Assembly: GCA_017511925.1 (NCBI GenBank)
Contig: JAFWHS010000004.1
Span: 1 to 60,464 of the forward strand
DNA: 60,464 bases
Direction: 5' to 3'
Source of the DNA: Candidatus Saccharimonadota bacterium
GTDB taxonomy: Bacteria; Patescibacteriota; Saccharimonadia; Saccharimonadales; Saccharimonadaceae
Shown here: positions 17,125 to 24,699 of the stretch, one piece after another
How positions within the stretch are numbered: position 1 is the stretch's first letter
Layout: each line of letters begins with the position of its first letter
The notes under the pieces: generated by a model
What the model was told of the DNA's origin: nothing
The model's database searches: none
Seen by the model: only the letters and a program-made list of their open reading frames with translations
Position numbers and translations under genes: made by a program

Positions 17125-17897
17125 CTAGAATTATAGAATACATGAAGAACCACTGGCCTAGCGAGGTTAAGCCGGAATGGCAAGTAAATTTAAAAGAGTA
17201 CCCACTTATTGCCAAAAAGGTTATAGGGGATTTTACTAAAGACAAGACTATACATCATCAACTCATCCGCATTGCTGGCCTTTCTGGTTCTGGCAAAACT
17301 ACGCAAATTCTACCAGCAGTTGAGGCATATTGCGAAAAAAATAATCTAAAGCCAATTCTTATTGCTGCCCGTCGTTTTGTAGAATATCACCCACATTATC
17401 AAGAAATTAAAGATTTTTATGGCGATGCTAATCTTCGTAAAATGACCGATGAGTTTTCCACTATCATGATGTTTCTTGTATTGTCAGAACTTATTAAAAA
17501 TGGCTATGACATTATATTGGATGTCACTCTTTTAGATCCAGAAATTGAAGCTATTTTATTAAAAATGCTTACATCTTCAGAGTACAAAATGCTACTTTTG
17601 ATGATAGCAATATCTCCTACGGTCACAGCACATTTTCTAGCTGGTCGTGCTTGGCGCCACACCAAAGCCACTGAGCAGGAATTCATTCGTGCCACTTCGC
17701 ACGCTCTTAATTTTTATGCCGAATATGCCCCGGAGTCCCGTATTATATTATGGAGTGTTTACGATAAACCACCTATTTACGACGGCCCGATCAAGGACTG
17801 TGTTGAAATTTTTACTGAATATTTAAATCGCGAAGATCTCCCGGCCAAAGATGATGACGCGCGCCGCGATGCAAAAATCGCTTATCTTACCAAATAA
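17100..17897 (+). CDS. zeta toxin-like P-loop kinase
   Basis: 265 aa. Walker A GLSGSGKTTQILP (near residue 60) inside a region like the Zeta_toxin domain: IAARRFVEYHPHYQEI (where zeta proteins place the D-x-F-R-x-x-H-P substrate loop), YDIILDVTLLDPE, and a late basic GRAWRHTKATEQEFIRATSHAL. Zeta/PezT toxins phosphorylate UDP-GlcNAc; whether this one does is not readable here. No epsilon or PezA antitoxin gene is adjacent, which argues for a housekeeping or regulatory kinase or an antitoxin located elsewhere. AGAAAGG precedes the ATG; overlaps the lipid-kinase gene by 25 nt. Confidence 0.68.
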   Translation: MSESSSELTRIIEYMKNHWPSEVKPEWQVNLKEYPLIAKKVIGDFTKDKTIHHQLIRIAGLSGSGKTTQILPAVEAYCEKNNLKPILIAARRFVEYHPHYQEIKDFYGDANLRKMTDEFSTIMMFLVLSELIKNGYDIILDVTLLDPEIEAILLKMLTSSEYKMLLLMIAISPTVTAHFLAGRAWRHTKATEQEFIRATSHALNFYAEYAPESRIILWSVYDKPPIYDGPIKDCVEIFTEYLNREDLPAKDDDARRDAKIAYLTK

Positions 17898-17922
17898 ATT
17901 TTTGCTTTCTAAGCATTTATGC

Positions 17923-17928
17923 TATACT
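17923..17928 (+). promoter_or_regulatory. extended -10 for leader RNA A
   Basis: TGC-TATACT; the predicted transcription start (about 17935-17937) coincides with the first base of the outer stem of leader RNA A. Confidence 0.6.
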
Positions 17929-17936
17929 TATTATAG

Positions 17937-18049
17937 CTAAACATTCACAATTCATTTTGAATCTTAAAGGTAAGAAGCGGCCATATACGCAACTGAGCCT
18001 TTAAGTCCGGTTGTGAATGTTTAGCGACTAAGTATATGGTCGCTTTTTT
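17937..18049 (+). ncRNA. structured 5' leader RNA A with 12-bp pseudoknot
   Basis: Outer stem 17937-17950 / 18011-18024 (14 bp, perfect). Inside are a small ATTCA/TGAAT hairpin and an inner stem 17963-17970 / 17998-18005 (8 bp, perfect). The inner loop holds GCGGCCATATAC (17977-17988), complementary to GTATATGGTCGC (18032-18043, one G-U), which lies just after the outer stem and is followed by six T. It precedes the 18068 membrane-protein gene by 18 nt. Three other leaders in the window have the same order of elements with different sequences. Confidence 0.68.
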
Positions 18050-18067
18050 GGCGACAGAAAGGGAAAA

Positions 18068-18748
18068 ATGCAAAAACAATATTTAACAGAAGAAAATTAT
18101 CAAAGAATAAATAAAAAATTTAAGACCATTTCACTGACCGTCTTTATCATTGGTTTAATAATTGGCCTTGGCTTAATTGTATTCGGCGTTGTTAAGACCA
18201 ACGAAATCAATAGGACTAATGAGGAGAGAGCCGCTGCTGCCGTTGCTGAATCGGAAGCCAGTGTGGCCACCGCAAAAGAAAAATTGAGTGAAATTGAAGC
18301 AGAGCTGAGTGGTCTAGAGGCTCAATATGACGCTAAAGCATCTGAATGTGATTCATTAGATATGGCCGACGATGATTGGTTCGCTAAGAGTGGTAAATGT
18401 CAAAGGGAAGAAATGGCCCTGCAGACAAAAATCGCCGAATTACAAAGTAGTCAATTTCAAATTAAAAATGCCGATTACACTGTCTATTATCAAGAAGACG
18501 ATTTATTTGTAAGTTACATTCTTTATGGTGCTGGCGGATTTATCATTTTAGCTAGTGCCGGTATAGCATTGGCTATTTGGCTAATTACTAAGCGACGTGC
18601 GCTCTTGGCTTATCACGCACAGTCTGTTATGCCAGTAGCTAAGGAGGGGATAGATGAGATTACCCCGACCGTAGCAAATTCTGCCGGCAATATTGCTGAC
18701 TCCGTAGCTGAAGGCATAGCGCGTGGCATCAAAAAAGGTAAAGAATAA
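18068..18748 (+). CDS. hypothetical membrane protein with coiled coil
   Basis: 226 aa of unknown function. TM1 (FIIGLIIGLGLIVFGVV, residues about 25-42), an extracytoplasmic coiled coil of about 90 residues rich in Ala and Glu (ATAKEKLSEIEAELSGLEAQYD) with two cysteines (ECDS, KCQRE), TM2 (VSYILYGAGGFIILASAGIALAIWLI, about 150-175), and a C-terminal amphipathic tail (NIADSVAEGIARGIKKGKE). AGAAAGGG precedes the ATG. Expressed downstream of structured leader RNA A and ended by a bidirectional terminator. Confidence 0.72.
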   Translation: MQKQYLTEENYQRINKKFKTISLTVFIIGLIIGLGLIVFGVVKTNEINRTNEERAAAAVAESEASVATAKEKLSEIEAELSGLEAQYDAKASECDSLDMADDDWFAKSGKCQREEMALQTKIAELQSSQFQIKNADYTVYYQEDDLFVSYILYGAGGFIILASAGIALAIWLITKRRALLAYHAQSVMPVAKEGIDEITPTVANSAGNIADSVAEGIARGIKKGKE

Positions 18749-18757
18749 AACGCTATT

Positions 18758-18790
18758 ATAAAAAATATCCCTGAAAGGGATATTTTTTAT
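18758..18790. terminator. bidirectional intrinsic terminator
   Basis: A 15-bp perfect stem with GAA loop, A-rich on the left arm and T-rich on the right, lies between the convergent 18068 and 18787 genes and serves both strands. Confidence 0.85.
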
Positions 18791-19599
18791 AGCTGATTCA
18801 AATTAATTTCTGGGAAGTTGCTACGTATGTGGTCGGCGTAGCCAGCGTCGATATGTTTCCAGGCTAATTTCATTCTCCCGACTTCATCGGTATTTGTGAA
18901 TTGTGCCAAAAACATTTTTTCAAATTCTTTCGGCACTGGTCGCGACAACATTCTAGCAGTATCCATTTGTGGATTACCCGTTCCAGCAAAACAAAAATCT
19001 ATTACGCCCACTACTTTATCATTTTCGTCTAACAATATATTACCAAGATTCAAATCACCATGTACCAGGTTTTTAGTCTCAGTCGCTTTTATGTATTCGT
19101 GATCAGCGTCAATATGTTTTTTGTAATGTTTGTAGTCTAATTCTTTTAAAAAATCTGATAAAGGATATTTCACCTCTTCAGGCGCATCTTTCAGATCTAT
19201 GTCAGAAAGTTCCTTAATAAACTTTGCGACGTCGTAGGCTACGCCAGTAAGTGCCGTATGTGATAAATGGTAAATCCTATCGCCCAACGTATAACCTTCG
19301 ATTTTCTTATGCACCGAAAATGGACGATGCTTTTCGTCGTAACACAACTTCATTTGCGGTGTATAAAAACTTGTTTTTCCATCCACAAAATTGCATACAG
19401 TAGCATCCTTTACTATCATTTTTGACCAAAATGGATTCCTAGGAAATCGGAAAAAGTATGCTCCGTCGTTTGTGTTTACTTCGATTACGATATTTGTCCA
19501 TCCAGTCAAAATATGCTTAGTACTAAGAATTTTTTTGTCAGGAAAAGTCTCCGCAATAATTTTGTCCAGTGGATCAGAAGTAGTAAAAAAATTACTCAT
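18787..19599 (-). CDS. APH/choline kinase-family phosphotransferase
   Basis: 270-aa protein-kinase-like fold. The Brenner motif HGDLNLGNILLDE (near 182) and the metal-binding VIDFCFAGTGNPQMDTARML (near 202) are intact. The N-terminal lobe is recognisable (GWTNIVIEVNTNDGAYFFRFPRNP). Small-molecule phosphorylation is expected; choline, homoserine or an aminoglycoside are possible substrates, and nothing here shows drug resistance. TGC-TATAAT on the minus strand ends 6 nt before the ATG, so the mRNA is leaderless, and this promoter lies inside the arm of the palindromic element it shares with the divergent kinase gene. Confidence 0.8.
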   Translation of the reverse strand: MSNFFTTSDPLDKIIAETFPDKKILSTKHILTGWTNIVIEVNTNDGAYFFRFPRNPFWSKMIVKDATVCNFVDGKTSFYTPQMKLCYDEKHRPFSVHKKIEGYTLGDRIYHLSHTALTGVAYDVAKFIKELSDIDLKDAPEEVKYPLSDFLKELDYKHYKKHIDADHEYIKATETKNLVHGDLNLGNILLDENDKVVGVIDFCFAGTGNPQMDTARMLSRPVPKEFEKMFLAQFTNTDEVGRMKLAWKHIDAGYADHIRSNFPEINLNQL

Positions 19600-19605
19600 A
19601 CGGAT

Positions 19606-19690
19606 ATTATAGCATGTAATGCCATTTGAGAACCATAAGCTCGGGCGAACGCCCTAGAGTGTGTCCGAAAAAGGCATTACATGCTATAAT
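19606..19690. repeat. palindromic element, intergenic copy with divergent promoters
   Basis: Perfect 18-bp inverted repeat (19606-19623 and 19673-19690) around a 49-bp core. Each arm contains TGC-TATAAT facing outward, which drives the divergent APH-like and kinase genes. The core holds GGGCG-AA-CGCCC and shares its left (TTTGAGAACCATAA) and right (CCTAGAG...TCCGAAAAAG) parts with the argS copy. Confidence 0.72.
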
Positions 19691-19696
19691 GAATTT

Positions 19697-20263
19697 ATGG
19701 ACAATGTAAAAATTCTAGCTATTGTGGGCATGAGCGGCAGTGGCAAATCCGTTGCAGTGGACTATCTTACCAACAAAGGCTACCCAAAAGTTTATTTCGG
19801 TGGCATGATTTACAAAGAAATGGAAAAGCGCGGGATCGAACGCACCGAAGATGGTGAGTCTGAAAAAAACTTCCGCGAAATGATTCGCGAGACAGAAGGC
19901 AAAGATTGGGTTGTTCGCCAGGTCATAAGCGAAACCAAAGATTTAATCAATGCCGGCCAAAAACGCATTATACTAGATGGCGTTTACTCATGGACGGAGT
20001 ACAAAACTCTAAAACATGAATTTCCGGGCAACCTTACTTTTGTAGCTGTCGTGGTAGATAAAAAGATTCGTTATAAACGCGTTTCTGTGCGACCAGACCG
20101 CGCTTTTGATGCTACGGCCATCCGTGAGCGTGACCAATCCGAAATCGAGAATCTTGAAAAAGGTGGCCCGATTGCCGCTGCAGACTATTATATTTTGAAT
20201 AATGGTTCGACGGAAGAAATGGACGATAGGCTAGCTGAAATATTAAAAGAAATAGATTTTTAA
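19697..20263 (+). CDS. AAA/P-loop nucleotide kinase (dephospho-CoA kinase-like)
   Basis: 188-aa kinase with Walker A VGMSGSGKSVAVDYL (near residue 11). RIILDGVYSWTEYKTLK and RVSVRPDRAFDATAIRERDQSEIENLEKGGPIAAADYYILNNGS resemble the lid and C-terminal part of dephospho-CoA kinase and related archaeal-type AAA kinases. Exact substrate uncertain. Start at 19697 is set by TATAAT ending 6 nt upstream (leaderless); the longer frame from 19661 would begin inside the palindromic element. Its stop overlaps the polA ATG by 1 nt. Confidence 0.75.
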   Translation: MDNVKILAIVGMSGSGKSVAVDYLTNKGYPKVYFGGMIYKEMEKRGIERTEDGESEKNFREMIRETEGKDWVVRQVISETKDLINAGQKRIILDGVYSWTEYKTLKHEFPGNLTFVAVVVDKKIRYKRVSVRPDRAFDATAIRERDQSEIENLEKGGPIAAADYYILNNGSTEEMDDRLAEILKEIDF

Positions 20264-22665
20264 TGAAACGTTTGGTATTAATAGACGGTAAATCAGTATT
20301 CTACAGGGGGTACTATGCTATGGGTGCTCTCAGTTTGCCGGACGGCACCCCCACGGGTGGAGTTTATGGTTTTGCTGCCATTGCCATGGAGATCGTCAAA
20401 AAAATTAACCCCACTAAAGTTATTGTTGCTTGGGATTCTAAAACTTCCGTTTCCAAGCGTCGCGCTATTTATCAAGATTATAAAGCCGGGCGAGTCAAAC
20501 CGGGCGAAGATTTTTACGCCCAAATTCCACTCTTAAAAGAACTTATCGGTGATCTTGGCTGGAGTTTTGTCGAGCTTGATAATTACGAAGCCGACGATAT
20601 TATCGGCACGTTATCTCGTGAAGCGGATGAAGCTGGAGATTGGGAAACTTACATCATATCTTCCGATCTTGATATGCTGCAAATTGTTGATCACAACACA
20701 CATATGTGGCGTATTTTAAAAGGCTTTACAAATATTGAGCAAATTAATGTTTCAGAACTAGAGTCTAAATATGGTATCAAAAAATCTCAGTTTCTCGACC
20801 TTAAATCCTTAAAGGGCGATTCTTCTGATAACATTCCTGGCGTTCCTGGTATTGGCGAAAAAACTGCCGTCAAATTACTTAACGATTATGGCACACTAGA
20901 TAATATCTATGCGCACATTGATAGTATTTCCGGTTCTACTAAGGCCAAACTTGAGGCCGGCAAAGATTCTGCCTATATGTCAAAAACTTTAGCAAAGATT
21001 ATGTTTGATGCGCCGATAGATCTAAATGACATCCCAGACTTTCATTTTGATAAAGAAAAATCCATCACCGGCCTCAAGAAGCTTGCTTTTAACTCTTTAA
21101 TCCGGAAAATTAATAATACCCCTGAACCAAAAAATAACACTACTCGAGGGCTTCCGGAGGCTACGGCCGAGGATGAGTGGGCGAACCCCGTAACGACGGG
21201 CGTGAGCAACCCGTCCCGAGAGAGTGTTGTTTTTGGTTCAAATGGTAAAATTATAATAGATTACAACATTAAAAGTCTCATGCATAGCGATCCCAAAATC
21301 GCCTCCGAAATCTTGCAAGATCAAAAACCATTCTGGGATTTATCTCAAGCCGCTTTTTTGCTTAATCCGCTTGCAAGAGAAGAACCAAAGCTTTCTGTAT
21401 CAGAAGAAGAATACCAAAAACAATTAAAAGAATTTAATCAGTACCCGAAACTTTATAAGGTTCTTACCGAATTGGACTTTCCATTAATTCCGGTCCTTTA
21501 CAAAATGGAAGAAAAAGGTATGCTCATAGACCGTTCTTATTTTGCCGATCTCCGCAATGAATATACCAAAGAAGTAGCAAAATTAGAACAAGAAGTCTTT
21601 GATCTCGCTGGCCGTTCGTTTAATCTCAATTCACCGTATCAATTATCTGACATTTTATTTATTGACTTGCGTTTGCCTACAAAAGGAATCAAAAAAACCT
21701 CTCGCGGCTACTCAACTGGCGCAAAAGAGCTCGAAAAATTAAAAGATCTCCATCCTATTATTGGAAAAATTACTGAATATCGTGAAGCCGCCAAACTTCT
21801 CTCTACCTATATTATTCCGATTCCGGATCTTGCTGATGATAATAACCGCATCCACACTACCTTTACCCAGAATGTTACGGCTACGGGCAGGCTTTCCAGC
21901 CTTAATCCAAATCTTCAAAACATTCCAGTTCGCACCAATGAAGGCAGACGAATCCGTGCTGGGTTTATCGCTCCAGAAGGTAAAGTTCTTGTTTCGGCCG
22001 ATTATTCACAGTTCGAGCTTCGCCTTGCCGCAATTTTGTCAAATGACGAAAATCTCATAAATGATTTCAATAGTGGCATTGATATTCACACCAAAACAGC
22101 TTCTGAAGCTTTCCATGTTCCTTTTGATAAGGTAACAAAAGATCAACGTCGTGCAGCTAAGGTCATCAATTTTGGCATTTTATACGGCATGAGCATGAAA
22201 GGCCTTTCTGATGCTACTGGTATGTCTGTTGTCGAAGCGAAGCATTTTATTGATAATTATTTCGAACTTCGTGCTCCTATTAAACGTAAACTGGAAAGCA
22301 TCTTAAAACAAGCCAGGGAACAAGGCTATGTTGAAACATTCTATGGCCGCCGCCGCCCCACTCCAGATGTTAAGTCTCCAAATTTCTTAATTCGTCAGGC
22401 TGCTGAGCGTGCTGCTGCCAACATGCCAATTCAAGGCACCGAAGCTGACTTGATGAAACGTGCTATGATTAATGTCGACAAAGCTCTTCCGGATGGCGCT
22501 GAGCTTGTTATGCAAGTACACGATTCGCTCATTGTCGAATGTCCAGAAAATGATGCCGACAAAATTGCTAAAATTTTGCAAAAACAAATGGAATCTGTAG
22601 CGCCCGAACTTGCCATTAAACTAGCCGTAGAGGTGACTATTGGCAAAAACTGGGGAATGTTGTAA
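20263..22665 (+). CDS. polA: DNA polymerase I
   Basis: 800 aa. The N-terminal 5'-3' exonuclease (residues 1-285) keeps VIVAWDSKTSVSKRRAIYQDYKAGR, YEADDIIGTL and LKGDSSDNIPGVPGIGEKTA. The polymerase domain (about 400-800) has motif A VSADYSQFELRLAA, motif B RRAAKVINFGILYGMS and motif C QVHDSLIVECP. The intervening 3'-5' exonuclease region is short and I see no DET-type catalytic motif, so proofreading is probably lost. Residues about 287-326, between the exonuclease and the rest, come from a palindromic element related to the one in argS. Coupled to the upstream kinase gene (1-nt overlap). Confidence 0.95.
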   Translation: MKRLVLIDGKSVFYRGYYAMGALSLPDGTPTGGVYGFAAIAMEIVKKINPTKVIVAWDSKTSVSKRRAIYQDYKAGRVKPGEDFYAQIPLLKELIGDLGWSFVELDNYEADDIIGTLSREADEAGDWETYIISSDLDMLQIVDHNTHMWRILKGFTNIEQINVSELESKYGIKKSQFLDLKSLKGDSSDNIPGVPGIGEKTAVKLLNDYGTLDNIYAHIDSISGSTKAKLEAGKDSAYMSKTLAKIMFDAPIDLNDIPDFHFDKEKSITGLKKLAFNSLIRKINNTPEPKNNTTRGLPEATAEDEWANPVTTGVSNPSRESVVFGSNGKIIIDYNIKSLMHSDPKIASEILQDQKPFWDLSQAAFLLNPLAREEPKLSVSEEEYQKQLKEFNQYPKLYKVLTELDFPLIPVLYKMEEKGMLIDRSYFADLRNEYTKEVAKLEQEVFDLAGRSFNLNSPYQLSDILFIDLRLPTKGIKKTSRGYSTGAKELEKLKDLHPIIGKITEYREAAKLLSTYIIPIPDLADDNNRIHTTFTQNVTATGRLSSLNPNLQNIPVRTNEGRRIRAGFIAPEGKVLVSADYSQFELRLAAILSNDENLINDFNSGIDIHTKTASEAFHVPFDKVTKDQRRAAKVINFGILYGMSMKGLSDATGMSVVEAKHFIDNYFELRAPIKRKLESILKQAREQGYVETFYGRRRPTPDVKSPNFLIRQAAERAAANMPIQGTEADLMKRAMINVDKALPDGAELVMQVHDSLIVECPENDADKIAKILQKQMESVAPELAIKLAVEVTIGKNWGML
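21123..21240. repeat. palindromic element, copy inside polA
   Basis: Arms 21123-21141 and 21223-21240 are inverted repeats with one inserted base. The core has CCCGTAACGACGGGC (21188-21202) identical to the argS copy, then TGAG and TCCCGAGA as there. It lies in frame between the 5'-3' exonuclease and the remainder of Pol I and contains no stop codon. Confidence 0.7.
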
Positions 22666-22720
22666 TTTCCACATTTAGTGTAAAAAAGTTCTTGACACCA
22701 CCATATCTAGCGTTTATAAT
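22666..22720 (+). promoter_or_regulatory. consensus promoter with candidate tandem NrdR boxes
   Basis: TTGACA (22692-22697), 17-bp spacer, TATAAT (22715-22720): a perfect sigma-70 promoter. Two 16-mers resembling the NrdR box (ACAC-W-ATAT-W-T-W-GTGT) lie at 22666-22681 (about 10 of 16 matches) and 22698-22713 (about 12 of 16), 32 bp apart, which is the usual NrdR tandem spacing. The second lies between -35 and -10, so binding would block the promoter. Downstream the leader can fold into CTAGG/CCTAG plus CTTAT/ATAAG. Confidence 0.5.
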
Positions 22721-22776
22721 GGATTCTAGGTAATGCTTATAACAAACATAAGTCCTAGGTGGACAGAAAGAAAACC

Positions 22777-23214
22777 ATGAAGAAAATTATTTATAAGAAT
22801 CCAAACGACGCAGAGAATTTTGATATCAAACGCTTTGTAAAATCACTTAACAAATACGCAAAAATTTCCGAGGCAGAAGCTACTGAGGCTCTCGCAGACT
22901 TTGATCAATACGAAACTATGCACGTCTCTTGCTTAGTGGAAGCCGGCATGAACCTCATCGCCAACAAAAAAGGCGAAGAGGCTGCCAAGGAATATTTCGA
23001 TAACTATGCAGAATATTTTGACGAAGGTAAATTTGAACGTCTCCGCCGCATCACTGGTTATCTCGTTGGTACATTGGATCGCTGGAATGATGCCAAAAAG
23101 GCTGAAGAGCATGCTCGCGTCAAGCACTCTGTAAATTCTGCTATTGATGATGCTGCTCGCATGGTCGCTCTTGAGACTCAAGCCATGGAGCAAAATATCG
23201 CCTACGCTAGATAA
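22777..23214 (+). CDS. small protein with NrdD C-terminal-like motif
   Basis: 145-aa cytosolic protein. The segment RRITGYLVGTLDRWNDAKKAEEHARVKH (about residues 88-115) resembles the RITGY-x(5)-WN-x-x-K-x-x-E-x-x-x-R stretch near the C-terminus of class III ribonucleotide reductase NrdD, but the glycyl-radical loop and the catalytic cysteines are absent. It cannot be a reductase by itself; a regulatory or accessory role, or annotation as NRDD-like small protein, fits. Start at MKKIIYKNPNDAEN (22777) follows AGAAAG; an upstream in-frame codon at 22759 is less likely. Strong promoter with candidate NrdR boxes upstream. Confidence 0.6.
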   Translation: MKKIIYKNPNDAENFDIKRFVKSLNKYAKISEAEATEALADFDQYETMHVSCLVEAGMNLIANKKGEEAAKEYFDNYAEYFDEGKFERLRRITGYLVGTLDRWNDAKKAEEHARVKHSVNSAIDDAARMVALETQAMEQNIAYAR

Positions 23215-23246
23215 CACCTCTATAGGTATGATATAATTACTGTATC

Positions 23247-24107
23247 ATGCCAGAGTTGCCAGAAGTAGAAACTATCAAACGTGGTCTTAGCCAGTTTATC
23301 ATCAAGAAAAAGCTGGTAAAGACCACGATTTTATGTGAAAAATCTTTTATCGGTGTTCCCGTGGTTGGCACCGTAAAATCTATTCGCCGTTTTGGTAAAG
23401 CTCTCGTTATAGATTTGGATAATGACAAATCTTTGATGATCCATCTTCGCATGACTGGCCAGCTGATTTATGATGGCAAAGAACGTTATGCCGCCGGTCA
23501 CCCTAGCGAAAATTTTACCGCCAACCTTCCCAATAAACAGACTAGGGTCATTTTGCATTTTGATTCCGGTCCACTCTATTTTAATGATCAGCGTAAGTTT
23601 GGTTTTATTAAAGTTTTGCCCACATCAGAAGTGGAGCAAGATGCTTTCATCAAAAAGCTTGCCCCAGAGCCTTGGGCTATGCAGGCTGAAGAATTTTACA
23701 GAAGGTTACAAAGACACAAAAGCTCTCTTATCAAAGCCACCATTTTGGATCAAACCATTATCTGTGGCCTAGGGAATATCTATGCCGATGAAGCTTTGTT
23801 TGCGGCTGGGATCCACCCAGAACGCCGTTCCGGCACTCTTAATTTTAAAGAGTCGTCACTCTTGTTGAAGTCCGCCTGTGAAGTTATGGACAGATCTATA
23901 GCCTCAGGCGGATCCACTATGGCAACTTATGTCAAAGCTGATGGTACTAAAGGCGATTATCTCGAAAAATTTGCTCAAGTCTTTCATCGTGAAAATCAGG
24001 CTTGCCCGCGCTGCAAAACCAAAATCATTAAAATTCGCGTTGCGGGGCGTGGCACGCATATTTGCCCACATTGTCAGTCGCTTCAAGCAAAGGACCAAGA
24101 TGATTAA
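23247..24107 (+). CDS. mutM: formamidopyrimidine-DNA glycosylase
   Basis: Removes oxidised purines (8-oxoG, FaPy) and nicks the abasic site. N-terminal MPELPEVETIKRGL carries the catalytic P2 and E3; the helix-two-turn-helix reads LGNIYADEALFAAGIHPER and the C-terminal zinc finger CPRCKTKIIK...GTHICPHC is intact. 286 aa, normal length. TGA-TATAAT ends 9 nt before the ATG and there is no Shine-Dalgarno. The 3' end overlaps holA by 8 nt. Confidence 0.96.
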   Translation: MPELPEVETIKRGLSQFIIKKKLVKTTILCEKSFIGVPVVGTVKSIRRFGKALVIDLDNDKSLMIHLRMTGQLIYDGKERYAAGHPSENFTANLPNKQTRVILHFDSGPLYFNDQRKFGFIKVLPTSEVEQDAFIKKLAPEPWAMQAEEFYRRLQRHKSSLIKATILDQTIICGLGNIYADEALFAAGIHPERRSGTLNFKESSLLLKSACEVMDRSIASGGSTMATYVKADGTKGDYLEKFAQVFHRENQACPRCKTKIIKIRVAGRGTHICPHCQSLQAKDQDD

Positions 24108-24699
24108 GATTTTTTACGGAGATGATCGTATTCGCGCCAAACAAGAAATTACTAAATTTCTTGGCGCAGACTACGAAATTTTGGATGGCCCAGATATTGA
24201 TGCTTGCGATTTGCCTTCAATTTTTCTAGGCGCCTCGCTTTTTTCCGAATCTCGTAATATTTTAATTCGCGATTTTACCGTAAACAAAGCCGCCTACGAT
24301 AGTCTTGAAAATTATCTTAGTACCCCGCACAATATTATACTCTTTGAAACAAAGCTGGATAAACGTTCTGCCGCTTATAAATCATTAAAAGACAAATTAG
24401 AATTTAAAGAATTCAAGCTTCCAGAGACTACTGATTTTCGTGTCGTATTTGATATTTATCACACCGCCAAAAAGGATGGCAGGAAGGCTATTAAAATGCT
24501 GGAACAAATTAAACCCAACGAAGACCCCATTAAATTTACCGGTCTTCTTGTTTCGCAGGCAATTAAAGATTTTGCTATTCACCAGGGAACTAAGGAAAAA
24601 TCCATATTACGCTCTCTCTCAAAATTAGATATAGATATGAAAACAACCAAGGTGGAACCTTGGTTGTTAGTAGAAGCTTTTTTGCTTACGCTAGCTTGA
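24100..24699 (+). CDS. holA: DNA polymerase III delta subunit-like protein, short form
   Basis: Clamp-loader subunit that opens the beta clamp. 199 aa against about 330 in model bacteria. The N-terminal MIKIFYGDDRIRAKQEITKFL and the segment IFLGASLFSESRNILIRDFT resemble HolA domain 1; LEQIKPNEDPIKFTGLLVSQAIKDFAIHQG corresponds to the second helical domain, while the third (collar) domain is missing or minimal. Start at 24100 inside the mutM end (8-nt overlap) with AAGGACC upstream. Overlaps the convergent rpsT by 14 nt. Confidence 0.75.
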   Translation: MIKIFYGDDRIRAKQEITKFLGADYEILDGPDIDACDLPSIFLGASLFSESRNILIRDFTVNKAAYDSLENYLSTPHNIILFETKLDKRSAAYKSLKDKLEFKEFKLPETTDFRVVFDIYHTAKKDGRKAIKMLEQIKPNEDPIKFTGLLVSQAIKDFAIHQGTKEKSILRSLSKLDIDMKTTKVEPWLLVEAFLLTLA

